Source: Sesamum alatum
Taxonomy: Eukaryota > Streptophyta > Magnoliopsida > Lamiales > Pedaliaceae
Direction of reading: 5' to 3'
Length of the DNA: 64,000 nucleotides
NCBI GenBank assembly: GCA_034509735.1
Contig: JACGWO010000002.1
Coordinates: forward strand, 44,223,702-44,287,701
Both the position numbers and the translations under genes were made by a program. Below, piece after piece: positions 1 through 12,548 of the stretch (position 1 is the stretch's first letter; each line of letters opens with the position of its first letter). The notes beneath the pieces are model-generated. The model was not told the origin of the DNA and ran no database searches. It saw only the letters and a list, made by a program, of their open reading frames with translations.

Positions 1-1965
1 ACCAAGACCCCATGTCAGCCACTCAATTCTCGCACAAGAATATGGTATATACATTAAATCCTAGCAGTTGGTTCATGTATTTAATAATTACATCATATAT
101 TTAACGTTGGCACTCGGGTCTATGTACCATCAATGCAGAATCTTCCACATAAAATTGATTAAGAAATAAGTCCAACATTAGCTAGTCTCACTAGATAATG
201 TTATACCCATAATAGATACTCTTAGTCAGACAACGACGTTAATAAGCATAAGCTTGATTTGGAACTACTATAGTTATGCACACTTGTGTCCAATTATGCG
301 ACAGCAACACAATGAAAGAGCAAACAAATTAAAGAAAGAAGAGTAATCAACTCAATTTTTACAAATTGACCAAGTAACTGTGACAAACAAAGAACTCTGT
401 TCATCTCTTTCAAGATTGTACTACAACCGCAATGTTCAAGGTGATTAATACGCACAATTGAGGTCACTCCCTTGAGCGCGTCCTTCCATGAGTCAGTCGA
501 GAAAAGGTTACCTTCAGCAGAAAAAGAGAAACTCAAATAAACCATTTCTATCAGAAAGCAAAAAACAGATTAGCTAATGAACAACTACATATCAACCAGA
601 AACCTTGATGCCAGATCACACTGTTAGCCCACGATTCTTGTATCGAAGATTTACCAGATCTGCAGATGACATAAAATGGTTATGAACACCACAACAAAAC
701 GTAATGGTTAACTCAGAAAAATTATGCATGTAAACAAAAGGCATAAAGTCACTATGATTTGGCATTGAAGTGCTTCCCTCAAGCTACATTCTACTCATAA
801 AATATAAACTTCCATTTTCTGGCACTCAACCCCAGAAGCAAGTGTTGTAAATACGAACACATTTCAGGGCATATATCAAGAATAGAAGGGTGGAGAAATA
901 CTCGAGAAATTTTTACTGTTCCCAAAGTCTTTTGACTTGGGGATACAGTCATCAATAGTTTATATTCTATTTTGTTAGAAAATAAGTACTCAACTGCAAA
1001 CTTCAGCACCTGAATGAGAATTCTTCCCCCAGTATCATGAAATGAAACACTTTCAAAGATCACCAAAATTGTCATCATACAAGTTTTCTCTTGGAAATTC
1101 AATGAAAATAAAGTGGGAGAAAACTCATCAACCATCCAAACATGTTCAGCATGAGGCAGATTAAGAAAAGGGTATTAGTTTCAGAAAACAACACCTGCTG
1201 AGGCTAGCAACAGTCAGACCACGATTTAAAGCTTCCTTGCAGATATGAGAACCAACAAATCCATTTCCACCAAGTACAAGCAACTGAATTACCACAACCA
1301 AAAAAATAGTAAGACCATATAAAGCAACTAGCTAAATATCTTAAGATACAGGAAAAGATTATATTATGCCATTGCAACAACCAGTAGAGTACCTTCTCTG
1401 TTGGAGGGGGAGGAAGCTCCACCGTCTCGGCTTCCTCAACTTTATCAGTTTTAGCAAAATCATTAGGGCCACTAGATTTATCAGGACCAGTGGAAAGAAA
1501 CCGTCCATTTCTTGAGGTGCCTATACTGCTTTGTTTAAAACAAGCAATAATAACTAAGATTGCTAAAGAAGCAATGTTGCACACATGGAAGGTAAATCAA
1601 AAGACCAAAGTGAAAAAGGGGCAAAAGGATCTGGAACACACAATGACTCGACTCCCACCACCACCATATGAAGAACTCACACTTCAAGAGATCTCCAGTT
1701 GATGTATGCAAGCTAGTATATCCTCAAAAATATCACCCATTGCTCACCACATGGTTTCCATCCCCAATGTACTCCAATGAAGCAACTTCAACCCACACTT
1801 CTACAATTAACAAAACTTAACAACCTAATTCCTAATTCCAAAACCTAAAATACGCATAAAAACAACAAGTAACCTAAACCTAAATTCATCATCTGAGTAT
1901 CTAACAAAAACGAACATACTAAAAATAAAAATCAATCAACGAGCTTACGAGAATCTGTAGACCAT
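1..1965 (-). CDS. NAD(P)-binding Rossmann-fold protein, probably mitochondrial (partial, 3' end off window)
   Basis: Atypical short-chain dehydrogenase-like protein resembling Arabidopsis At5g10730/At5g15910; substrate unknown. Five coding exons fit on the minus strand with GT-AG borders and matching phases: 1949-1965, 1393-1525, 1195-1283, 604-659 and 456-511. Together they encode 117 residues; 1-455 is intron and the rest lies beyond the left edge. Exon 2 carries the acidic linker and the family signature VEEAETVELPPPPTEK. Exon 3 has the dinucleotide-binding loop LVLGGNGFVGSH, exon 4 SGKSSIQESWA, and exon 5 NLFSTDSWKDALKGVTS. The N-terminus, rich in S/R/T, suits an organelle presequence. 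The first exon (five codons plus two bases) is the least certain part: it is joined only by phase and splice signals. Confidence 0.85.
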
Positions 1966-2197
1966 GAGCTTCGAGTGATGAATCAATTGAGACATTTTCT
2001 ATCTGTGATCGTATTATGCCTTCAAAATCTCTGTTTCTATGTAAATACGCACAAATACACTGCGAAAGTTCTAAGTCTGGGGTTTTCTTCTTTATTCTTT
2101 TGTTTTTATGTAATTTATTTAATCTTTGGGATTTTGCTTATATATGATTCGGTGGAGTGTACGACCGAGAGGCTTGTCAGGACTCAGGGACAACAAA

Positions 2198-2217
2198 CAC
2201 GTGGCGAGTTGACGTAA
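2198..2217. promoter_or_regulatory. G-box and CRE/as-1-like motif cluster upstream of the Rossmann gene
   Basis: About 235 bp upstream of the start at 1965 the sequence has a perfect G-box CACGTG (2198-2203) followed by TGACGTAA (2210-2217), a bZIP-type site. Between about 2290 and 2410 there are several GGCCCA/TGGGCC/GCCCAA words of the site II type, common in promoters of plant mitochondrial and housekeeping genes. Motif identity is seen directly; function is inferred from position. Confidence 0.45.
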
Positions 2218-2704
2218 CGACGCGTTAGCGTGAAGATGTGGCTCCTATTACCCCTAAATTAATATAAGAACTTTCCCCGTCATTTAATACAAGTCGGCCC
2301 AGTTTCTATGTTGCTAATTGGGCCTAACTTCAATAAAGCCCAAACAATGAAATCAGCCCGAATGAAAGGCGGCCCACGAGTAAGTCCATTGGACCCATGA
2401 TCGGCCCCTCAAACTTTCATTGGACTTTGATGGCAATCTTAAGGCCATTAGCCATCTCAGTTTCAGTTGTGATAAAATTTTGATTATTTCTTTCAAATTA
2501 TATGCTATTATATACCTTTTGATATTTGATCAAATCTTATATGATATTTATTTTATCAGTTCCTAATTGATGTGGGATAAGGTATCAGTATCATAATCAT
2601 AATCATCCCTCCTTAAAAAACGTGATGTTCTCATTGCAGCGTGACATAATCCATAATCGATTATCAGACATCAGTATTATAAAGATAACTCTTACATATT
2701 TAAA

Positions 2705-2960
2705 AGGGTAAATTCAGTGATACCCCCTGAAGTTAGGTCCAATTATACAAATACCCCGTCTTTTGTAAAATTACAGCTACAACCCGTGAGGTTGTAATTA
2801 TATTACAACTATACCCCCTATTTAAAAGCAAAACTTACACTAATATCCTGAAAAATATTACACTAACACCCCGCAGGGAGTGTAGTTGTAATTTCACAAA
2901 AAATAGAGACTATTTGTGTAATTGAATATAACCTCAAGAAATATCAATGTAATTTACCCT
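2705..2960. repeat. Inverted-repeat element (MITE-like), 256 bp, 7-bp target duplication
   Basis: Starts AGGGTAAATT and ends AATTTACCCT, with the inverted match continuing inward for roughly 70 bases (ATACAAATA...TTTTGT on the left mirrored by ACAAAA...TATTTGTGTAATT on the right). Flanked on both sides by ATTTAAA, a likely 7-bp target-site duplication. No coding capacity. Confidence 0.75.
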
Positions 2961-5714
2961 ATTTAAAAAGTGATTGTCGCATTTGTAGCACTTTGTCTTG
3001 CATGGTCCACCACGGGAGCATACTCTCACGTCCCCTTTTCCTAAAATATATCTATTGTTATTCTTCTCATCTCAACTATTATATAAAGCAAATCCTATTT
3101 TCATTAATGAATGACGGTTTCTTACACCGCAATATCAAATTTTTTATCCTACCGATTATACCCCTAAGTTAGTTTTTATTTCTTTTATTTCTTTCTTTAT
3201 TTTTTTTTATAAAATACAATGTGTTGATTAATATGAATATTTCCTTATTTACAATAATTTTAAAACGTGTAATATTATTTTATATGCACACAGAAACGAC
3301 GTGCCACAACGGCTAATTTTACATAAAAATAAGAAATGTATGCGACACAATCAAAAATATCGCACAAAACAATTTAAATATATTGTATCAAAAAATAGAC
3401 TACATAATTCAAAAGAATAAAACATATAAAAAGTTGGAAAAGAGAATTGAAATAAAACTTAAATTAAAGATAATATCATCTCACAGACCCAAAAAAAAAA
3501 AAAATCAAAAAATAACCCTCTTCAGTGACATAATAGTATAAATGATTGACGAATAAAAAAATATCGAAAACAGTACAATTTTGCTTTTTATCATCAAAGT
3601 ACGTTTATACACTAAACATTAAAGCTGCCCACCTTTGATTTTTAAAGTGTATTATCCACCCAAAAGTTAAAATTAATAATTAAAATGTGTACTAATGATT
3701 ATGCTAATTAATTAATTAATAATCTAAGCGAGGCCTCGTAGACGTTCGCAAATGATTACTTTACATTTTGGTGCTTCCTTATCTGAAGCTGACTTTAAAA
3801 AAACTGCTTTATGTCACATAATAACCCTCTTTGGGGAACAAATTAAATGCCCCATTTCTCCCTCTTTGTGACTTGTGACGTTTTTATTCTAAATTCTAAT
3901 GCCATTCCCATTTTATTTGATTAATCTTCACGCCAACTTTTTTTAATTACTTAATCAATTCTAGAGTAATTTTGGCCCAATATAAGTGCCTCTCCCACTA
4001 ACTATATACAAATATGTATCAAATTTTAAATGGTTTTATTATCTTGAGATACGATCTTATTTAGTTTTCTACACTTAATTTGTGTGATTTGACAAGTTGA
4101 TAGCGTTGTTTTGATATCTATTATTAGTTATTAATATTAATATTTGAGCTAATGATTATTTTTCCCACCAAATATAGTAGGGAATATATCTTATTATTTA
4201 GCGTATGCAATCTGATAAATTACCATGTATTGGTCTAATAATACAGGCTAGTTCAATGTTACGTCATTCGATTGAAACCCGTTATTATAACAAAGGTTCG
4301 CTCTGTTCACAATATTCTTATGATTAAGAATACCATCTCAAGAGACGGTTTTGGCCCGATCACCTGGCCTTCTTACATATAATTATACTTCAATCATATC
4401 TTTCATTTATTATATCTTCGAAGTAAAATATGACCTAAAAGAATTGATGCAAGCTAAATTCTTTTTTGGGGCATATTACTGTATGAATACGTGTTAGAGG
4501 AGTCGGGACGACAATCTTTTGAGACTCATCAATCTCAATTCCAACGAAATCCAAAAGTACATGTAGTTGTGAGGAAGTAAATATGTTCTTTTTCTTATGA
4601 AAGAAACTTAAAAGTTTATTTATAAGATGGCAATAAAATCTCATTTGATTCGTAAGGTTCTGTGTTGGAATCCAACGAATGTAAGTATATAGTCTACTTC
4701 TACAGTAGCTTCATGTATCTCTGTTTCGTTTGAATAGATTCGTTGATTTGAATTATCGGTATATTGAATCAGTTTTTAAATTTAAATATATTGAATAATA
4801 TAATAAACTATAAATTTACTAGTAATAAGGAGTTTAAAAGTAAAATTAAGACATTACCTATTAACTTTTAGGATGAATATACAAGAATTGTCATTTATCA
4901 ATCATTCATGAACTTCGAACACCCGTGATCGGGACAAATGTAGAATAGAGAAATTGAATGTGACGAGCATCTGATTGTACAAAATACTTGGAATAGGAAA
5001 AAGACTATAACAATTAACAACTCTACATATCTCGTGTTTTAACCAAAGGGAAAAAAGGTAGAAAGCGTAATTGATAAGTGGAAGCTGATGAAAGACGGGG
5101 CCCATAGAAATGATACACTACTGTCTGGATATGATTTGTGGGATCCAATTAATCCCAATTATTATTAATATAATATTAGTAAATATGGTACACTTATATT
5201 TGTGTACAATTAATTTAAATTTTTACAAAATATTTATTATTTTAAAAAATAAATTAATTAGATTTTAAAATATTAAAAATATAAAAAAAAATAAGAATTT
5301 AATGAAAAAAATGAGAGAAGAAAAATTGATGTGAAAGCTGATAAGAGATGAAGTGGGAAGTTGAGAAGTGAGAGAAAAATAAGAAGTTGATAAAATATAA
5401 AAAATAAAACAGTATATTTATTTTTAAATATATAGTCTATTTACATAAATTATATTTATATTTCTAAATATATATCTATTTACATAAATTATCATTATTT
5501 TTTTGGATGATTATATCCGTTAAAAAAATATCGACATTATTTACACTAATTATCTATACTTTTTGAAAAATTACACGTACATTCAAGAAAACGTCACAAT
5601 GTCAAGGATGATTTTTTTTGTATAATTATATAAAAGATATGAATAATTTGTATAAACATGCTATAGGTCAAGGAGTGTAAATATAATTATTTAATAATAT
5701 AATTTATTTGAGTC

Positions 5715-5830
5715 GTATATAATGCTCCACGGCCAACGGCTGAAAAGATCGGGGCCTGCACGGCGGAGAAGGGGGGCCGTGTAGAACCATTAACCGGTGG
5801 TGCGGCTGGTGGTGCTTCCTGGGCCCCCCA
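5715..5830. other. GC-rich island of unknown origin
   Basis: About 115 bp of GC-rich sequence (CGGCC, GGGGGGCC and GGTGGTGCGG runs) stands in otherwise about 75% AT DNA. The frame across it gives low-complexity protein without family features. It could be a captured gene or promoter fragment or a conserved non-coding element. Confidence 0.3.
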
Positions 5831-5981
5831 GCATCTCTCAGTTTGTATTTAGGATTTTTCTTTTCATTTTTTTTTTCTTTGATACAACACTTTTTGGATA
5901 GGATTGAGACTGCCATTTTGGTTGGATTTATTTATTTATTTATATATTTTATGATGTTTAATAAACTCAAACGAAAATAAA

Positions 5982-6574
5982 CGGGATATTTACACTCCAC
6001 TCCCCTAAGATTTGGTGTAATTATACGTAGACCTGTGTAGTTTGAAAAATTATATTTAGCACCCATAAATTTTGCTTCTAGATAATAAATAGGTCCCTCT
6101 ATTATTCAAAATTCAACGAGTTTGTTGATATTAGCAAAAAAAAAATAGAATGAAAATTGTTATTTACCTTAGATTGACTTATTACTGAATTATGTAGGTA
6201 AATAAATCATTTTATGATCAACCTACTCTTATACATCTTCACATGTTAATGAATGTGAGGAGGTAACCAAATCAAAAAGAAAAAAAAATGTGAGGAGGTA
6301 TATTTCTACCATTATAAAGGTAGTTAATCAGAAAAAATTGTTTGACCTGCATTAGGTCAATAATAAGTCAATCGAAAGTAAATATCGATTTTTATTTATT
6401 TTTCTTTTACGTTTTTTTGTTAATATCAATACATTCTGTGAACTTTTGACTAACGGGGGGACCTATTTGTTAGACAGAAACAAACCTCAGAAGTATTAGG
6501 TGTAAACTTCCAAACCACATGGGGTCGACATGTAATTACATCAAACCTCAAAGAAGGGGAGTGTAATTATCCCG
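5982..6574. repeat. Inverted-repeat element, 593 bp, with 7-bp target duplication AAATAAA
   Basis: Begins CGGGATATTTACACTCC and ends with its near mirror GGAGTGTAATTATCCCG; the inverted match extends about 60 bases and less perfectly further in. The heptamer AAATAAA lies at 5975-5981 and again at 6575-6581. A relative of the same family sits at 60772-61185, sharing the sequence around GTTGATATTARCAAAAAAAA. Confidence 0.8.
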
Positions 6575-6892
6575 AAATAAAATACAAGTATAAGCTACGT
6601 TTGAATGGAAGAATTTGGATTTGATGAACGGATTAGAGGAAGGATTTCAAAAGACTTAATAATAAATGAATTTCAAATCCATCATCATTTGACATAATAT
6701 AATTCAGACCGAGTGTTCAAGAATTTGAAATTCTTTGCAACATTGAAGTGTCCGAACAAGTCCGTTGAATTTGTTACTATGAATTTTTAAAATTCTTAAT
6801 TTCAAGTACGTCGATCCAAATACAATAATATAGAAATTGATGGTCTTCCCTCAATTTTAATATTATTGGCCTATCTTAACTCATATAAGATT

Positions 6893-7240
6893 TCAAATAA
6901 AAAGCGTGATCCAGTTCGGAGATCTAGGTCGCCCACCAAGTAATCCGAATTGAATGTTTTGGGACCTAAAAAGAAAAAAGATCGCTAGGCTCGCTGAGTA
7001 GCCCCCAAGAAAGACCCTCCAAGTTTGTATAAAGTTTATAAGCCAATATAAAAGTAATAAATGATGTACCGTTTTTTTGAAATAGTTAGGGTATTTATAG
7101 GGCCCCAAATGTCCGTATTTGTTCGGGGCCATATGTCATCATTCCGATCTCGCAAGTACAAAGCACCAATCACCTAATTCCACGCCCAGATCGAGTTGGG
7201 TCGAGACCCGACCCGACCTGATCCGAATGAAAAATATGCG
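6893..7240. repeat. LTR-like remnant, related to 16945-17415
   Basis: Contains AAAGACCCTCC, a TATTTATAGGGCC stretch and a GGGTCGAGACCCGACCCG run, which recur in the same order at about 17140, 17250 and 17370. This layout resembles long-terminal-repeat debris. No coding region, primer-binding site or matching partner LTR was seen nearby, so the assignment is tentative. Confidence 0.35.
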
Positions 7241-7697
7241 GATAAGTGAAAAATTATATATGATGATCACATGCAAGGAAACAAATGGAATAACTGCAAA
7301 ACCTTTATACATGTAAATTAAGAATATATCCGGGGCCCAAAGTAATATAAGCATGATTTGTAGAGATAAAAGAATAATAATATGGTGTGAGAAAGGGGTT
7401 GATTCTGAGGGCTGACTTATGAGGAAATTCTTTGTAATTGATTTGCCAATACCTGGGAAAAGACATGTCATGCGCCAGTTGATGTTGGCAGGCCACACCA
7501 TATATGTTATGTGTTGCTTTTACGATCCGATTCTGATTATCATCTCTGAATGATAGTTGTTTTTGTTGTTGTTGTTGTAATATATTTATTTACATATACT
7601 TGTAAGTTCTATCCATTTCGAATGTCAGGATTCATTACTTCACATGTATAGGATCTTATGCCAATACCTACTGATATGTGTGATGCCCGGATTCACT

Positions 7698-8508
7698 AAG
7701 GTCCCGTTTAGTTCGTGTGATTAGGCATGATAAAATTATTTATCATGTCTAATCATGTGTTTGATTAGTAATATTAAGGTTCGTTATTAATATTGGGTTC
7801 GGTCTTATTTATCATAATTTGAAAAAAAATTGATCACACTCGGTCTTATTTATCATAATTTGAGGAAAAATGATTTCTTCCTTTTTCTCTGTCATTTGTT
7901 TTTTCTGATGACGATAAACTTCAACATACGACTGAAACAACTATTTAAAAATACATGTAAAATTTAAAAAACACTTTTGACTTTTTAAACTTTGTTGTAT
8001 TTGTATTTTGAGAATTACTTGCATGATTAAAAAAATGTATTTTAAATTATAATAATTAATTAAATAATAAAATATGATGAAAAATTGTACTTTTTTTCTT
8101 TTTTGGATTTTTTTTAAAAAAAATTGAGTTTTAAGTAATTATTAAATTGAATAAGTGTTTTGAAACTCTACTTCATATAAATATAGAAAAAAAAGTAAAT
8201 ATTCACAAATTTATTTTATTTTAAGCAATTGCATTTTAATAAATAATTTAGTTTTTTTTAATCATTCACAAGGTATATATAAAAATGTAAATTACTAAAA
8301 AGATGATACCCTTAACCGTCTTTTATATTTAATCAAATTTTATAATTCTTTCAACCAAACACCATATTAGATTATCATATACGATATCTTGCATATAATA
8401 CCTCAAACCAAACAACATATAATGTAAGATAGGATTAATTATCATTCAATTTTCTATCACACCAAGTCACATCAAGCTTAATTCTATCACACGAACCAAA
8501 CGAGCCTT
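7698..8508. repeat. Non-autonomous TIR transposon, about 810 bp
   Basis: Left end AAGGTCCCGTTTAGTTCGTG and right end, read inverted, AAGGCTCGTTTGGTTCGTG, followed on both sides by TGAT. Termini of the GTTTGGTTCG kind are widespread in plant MITEs. Flanked by TA on both sides. The interior is AT-rich with no coding capacity. Confidence 0.7.
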
Positions 8509-8745
8509 AATTGTAATTATTAAAATATCTTTATAGGTTAGAATTTTCCATTTTTTTATTTAAGTTTTTGAGAGATCAAACCCAACAACCTCTGACTATA
8601 TACTGCGAACACAAATAATAAAATCGTAAATCAGTTCTAATAATATTTGCATCGACGGATAAAGACTTAGTAGACAACCGATTATTCCTTTCTTTAGAAA
8701 AAATTAAGTTAAATAAAATACGAGAATATAATATGAAAGTACTAA

Positions 8746-8978
8746 GGGGGTGTTTGCAAATGCTTATTTTAAACGTTTATCAGTTTATTGTTGAAAAAAG
8801 TGTATTCATTTTACGACTTCTGCTTTTGAACTGCTTAAATTAAAAAGCCAAAAATTATAAGCAACTCATTACCTACTTCTACAGCTTATTAGTAAAAAAA
8901 TGTAAATAATAAGTTGTTTTCCGAACATTCCGATCTTAATTTTTTTTACACTTATAACCTTTATTTTCAAACACTCCC
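8746..8978. repeat. Short hAT-like MITE
   Basis: Begins GGGGGTGTTTGCAAATGC and ends TTTTCAAACACTCCC, an inverted pair of about 15 bases. Similar termini occur at about 59303 and 59735 (GGGGTGCTTGAAAAAT and GTTTGCAAACGCTCC), suggesting a second member there. Confidence 0.6.
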
Positions 8979-9010
8979 AACATTTACTACTACTTAACTT
9001 ATAATTTTTT

Positions 9011-9470
9011 GGGTTAATTACACTTAAACTCCCTTTGAAAATGTAAACTTACACTTTCCTGCAAATTTTTTTTTGAAATTGCACTTACACCCCCTCCAAA
9101 AATTATCCTTTTACACCTAACCCCCTTTGCTTAGGATATGGACGAAAAAAGGTGACATAAGCAAAAAGAATTAGATAAAATTTTTATTTTACCCCTCATT
9201 TAATATTTTCATGTATATTTTATACTTATAAAGGGATCCATATGATATATATATATATATACATATGGGGTGAGGTTAACATCACTACGACGATTTTTCC
9301 CTTATAAGTATAAAATTATTACATGGTACTGTTAAATAAGGGGGAAAATTGAAAATTTATGTAACTTTTTTGCTCACGTTAATATTTTTCATCCAAATTC
9401 TAATGGAATTAAGTCAACTATAAAGTGTAATTTTACATTTTTAAAGATAGTCTAAGTGTAATTTACCTTA
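9011..9470. repeat. Inverted-repeat element with long arms, about 460 bp
   Basis: Left arm opens GGGTTAATTACACTTAAACT; the right arm read inverted opens AAGGTAAATTACACTTAGAC. Homology between the arms continues for well over 100 bases, including AAAATGTAAA and a GAC(A/G)AAAAA word. It belongs to the same broad family as the inner element at 40897-41480. Confidence 0.75.
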
Positions 9471-11912
9471 ATTTTTTTCACTATAAAAATAAAAATTATT
9501 ACAAATAGTTTGAAGATAATATAAAGTTGGGAGATATATAGGATAGCTAGCTAGTAGATTTGGGTAATATTACTAGGCAGTATGAGATAAAAATCATAAA
9601 GGAAATGATGATGCATATAGTTAGTTGTTCCTCACTTTACCCACACTGCTTTCCTTTATTCATCATCCGTAGCTTAATCATTGCGCTCACTTTCATCATT
9701 CCATTTCCACCCCCTAATATCTAATCACACTCCAAAACTCCTCAGTGCCTTCTCCCTGTGCTCTCTCCCTTCTGCTTCCCCACTACCATGCAAATATCCA
9801 TTGCGCTCTTCGTCTCTTAAAATTATCCACGTCAAATATTTATATTTAACAATTTTTAATAACTATAATACTCATATATTAATTATTAATATCCAATCAA
9901 CAATTATTATTAAAGTAGAAAAATAATTACTGTTAAAATAAAATTACATTCTACACGTTGGTGGAGTTTGAACTCACGATCTTATAGTTATAGAACCTCA
10001 ATTTTGTCAATTAAATTAGGTCACGTTGACAATATTAGATAGAATGTTAGTTGAGTTGAGGCTTGGAATAAATTAAGGAAATATGTTAGTTAATGGGCTA
10101 CAAATATTTATTTTTAACAATTTTAAGAAAAGGTGGATTTTGATTCCTTAGGAGGAATAAGCTGTCACGAAATTGGCATTGGTATTTTTCCTCTTATATT
10201 CTCTAATCTCATGAAAGATGTTCTTATAGTCAATTTCTAGTGAAATGATAGATGATTCTTATATACTTTATTCTATAGTATATCTTACCTGAAAATTTCA
10301 CTGTAATCAGACAAAATCGATAAACCACGCCTCTCGAATTAACACCCTAATAACCTAATATTGCATAAAATTAAGTCATATATGGCGAATTAATAATAAC
10401 TTATTTCATGTTAATAATATCATGCTTAACTAACTAATGATGTATAAGTCTAGTTGTTAAAATCGAAGCCCCATGAATAAATTTGAGTTCCACCAGACAT
10501 GTGTATATATATTTCACTTTATGTGAATAATTTACTGTAATGAGTGTTTATCACACTTAACATGAGTTGAGTTCATTTATTGAATCGATACATTTCTCAA
10601 TTTATTAACATTAATGTAAATTATGTAACCATCACAAAATAAAAATAAAAAATCCACTTAAATGGTAAAATTAAAGGGTTAGAAATGTGGAATCCGTAGA
10701 TATAAAATCCTATGGTACTGCTTGGGGGTACGTAGTATTTGTCAGAAGCAGGCAGAATCAGAATTCCAATCAGAAAATGCGGATTTGATTGATCCAATTC
10801 AGAATCCATTCCAGTACTGTTGGCTGGCGGAAATTCGAGAATGCAACAAGCTTAAAAGATGCCAATTACTTGCTAAATATTGCTCATATGCCTAATCCTT
10901 TTCCCCACTAATTAATTAAACTAACCTCATAAAAATCAAAGATAGTTACGATGTGGATCACGGTATATATGTCAGAGTGCAAAAATGGAGTAGTAATTCG
11001 GATTCGGTATAATTAAATCTAAGATAGGTATAACTTTTGATGTTACTATCCCGATTTCAGACATGAATTATATCAATTTGGGTAAATTTTGATGGAATTT
11101 CGGACATTGTGAAAATATTATGCTTTGAATATATATTGTGTAGGTGTAAGGAAGGACACCATATCCATGTACATGGGACCTTAGTTTCCTCCTAGTGCGC
11201 CCATATGTTAGACATAACATGCCCAAGGCCCCGACATTGGTCCACTCTCTATCCTTTATTTCACATCAATTTTTCTTTTTACATGTATTTTACTTTATGG
11301 ATATATGTATTTGTCGAAATATATTTATATTAATTATTATAGTACCGTTTTTTGGGTTAAGGTCTTTTAGAGTGGATTTTTTGCTAATCACAATAAGCAA
11401 GTTACATTTGGAATCTCTTACTTGTGAAGCTTGCAAAATATACCACTGTTTCAACAACACGGGTAATTATGATCCTCTGATACTTAAGTTAGGTAGGTTA
11501 GTAAGTAAGATGTAAGCAAAAGCGTACCTATTTCATGAAAATTATCTATTTATAGGTTATTATTAATTATATGATGATACAAATACTAAAATAATCGAAT
11601 TTGAACATGGTGAGTCTATACATATTAAGATTTTGAATTTGTGACTAGGCTGTATAGCGAGTCTTGATACGACCGTCATAAGATTACTTTTATATCAATT
11701 CTATTTTTTTTAAAAGAAAATCTTACATGTAATTTACCTAAGCTAACTGATTGGGATATATTTATTAGTTTACAATTTTTAAAATATGATCAATTATGTT
11801 ATAAATGTAATAATTCTTTTAATTTAATTTTGACAAAAAAGAATTTCTCAAATCCAAAATAGTGATGTAAGCAAAAAGCAATGTACAAAACAGGAGCACT
11901 CCTTTTTTTCTC

Positions 11913-11919
11913 TATAAAT
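11913..11919 (+). promoter_or_regulatory. TATA box of the GLUTAMINE DUMPER gene
   Basis: TATAAAT, 108 bases upstream of the start codon, in a CT-rich context and followed by a C/A-rich leader typical of plant 5' untranslated regions. Confidence 0.6.
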
Positions 11920-12026
11920 GTGCATCCATCCTTCTCTCAAACACAAACATCCACACTTTCTCTTCTCATTCCCACCATTTCCCATTCTCCTTCCTCCACT
12001 CCCACCAATTCACACATACCGAAAAC

Positions 12027-12548
12027 ATGAGAACCGGCGGCGCCTTATTCCACTCCACTCCGGTATCAAAAACGGCAACCGCCGAGGCCACCGCCACCGC
12101 GAAGGCGACTTTCACTCCGCCGACCACCATCCAACGCTCGCCGTGGCACTCCCCTGTGCCATACCTCTTCGGCGGCCTGGCCGCGATGCTAGGGCTGATA
12201 GCCTTCGCACTCCTCATCCTCGCGTGCTCTTACTGGAAACTCTCCGCCGGAGAGGACGCCGGCCAGGGAGACTTGGAGGCCGGTGCCGGCGAGAAAGGGG
12301 AGAGCAACTCCGATGCCAAAGCTTTACCGGTTTTCGAAGAGAAGGTTTTGGTAATTATGGCCGGCGACGTGAAGCCGACATTCCTGGCGACTCCCATGTC
12401 AAGCAGGGGCTCTTCTTCCAATGAGGAAAAGGCCGAAGCCAAAGAAAAAGAGAAGGACGAGAACATCAAGCAAAAACATGAGACAGTAGATGAAAATGGA
12501 GAAGAAGCTGCGGCGGAATCCCGAGTGAGCCAACAGCAAAGCCACTGA
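12027..12548 (+). CDS. GDU: GLUTAMINE DUMPER family membrane protein
   Basis: Single-exon, 173-residue protein. GDU proteins are small single-pass membrane proteins that promote amino-acid export and interact with the LOG2-type RING E3 ligase. The signature SPWHSPVPYLFGGLAA starts near residue 38, followed by a hydrophobic segment (about 46-68) and SYWKLS. The invariant cytosolic VIMAG box is at residues 109-113, followed by DVKPTFLATP. The tail is acidic and lysine-rich, low complexity, as in the family. The start at 12027 is the first in-frame ATG after the TATA box and leader. Which GDU paralogue it corresponds to cannot be decided, but the neighbouring CONSTANS-like gene mirrors the Arabidopsis GDU-COL pairs. 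Confidence 0.95.
   Translation: MRTGGALFHSTPVSKTATAEATATAKATFTPPTTIQRSPWHSPVPYLFGGLAAMLGLIAFALLILACSYWKLSAGEDAGQGDLEAGAGEKGESNSDAKALPVFEEKVLVIMAGDVKPTFLATPMSSRGSSSNEEKAEAKEKEKDENIKQKHETVDENGEEAAAESRVSQQQSH

Larger units (their letters stand above)
2218..12026. other. Gene-free AT-rich interval with many small transposons
   Basis: No open frame here shows recognisable protein features. The interval holds inverted-repeat elements at 2705-2960, 5982-6574, 7698-8508, 8746-8978 and 9011-9470 (separate entries), an LTR-like remnant near 6893-7240 and a GC-rich patch at 5715-5830. A CT-rich, leader-like stretch at 9650-9830 ends in an ATG that opens only ten codons; I treat it as non-coding. The stretch 9930-11900 shows nothing I can name. 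Confidence 0.6.

Noticed and set aside
11195..11515. 106-codon frame on the plus strand
   Set aside because: Low-complexity translation of AT-rich DNA without motifs, splice support or neighbours.
11966..12469. Long frames on both other strands or frames over the GDU gene
   Set aside because: They shadow a GC-richer real gene and show no domain or compositional support.
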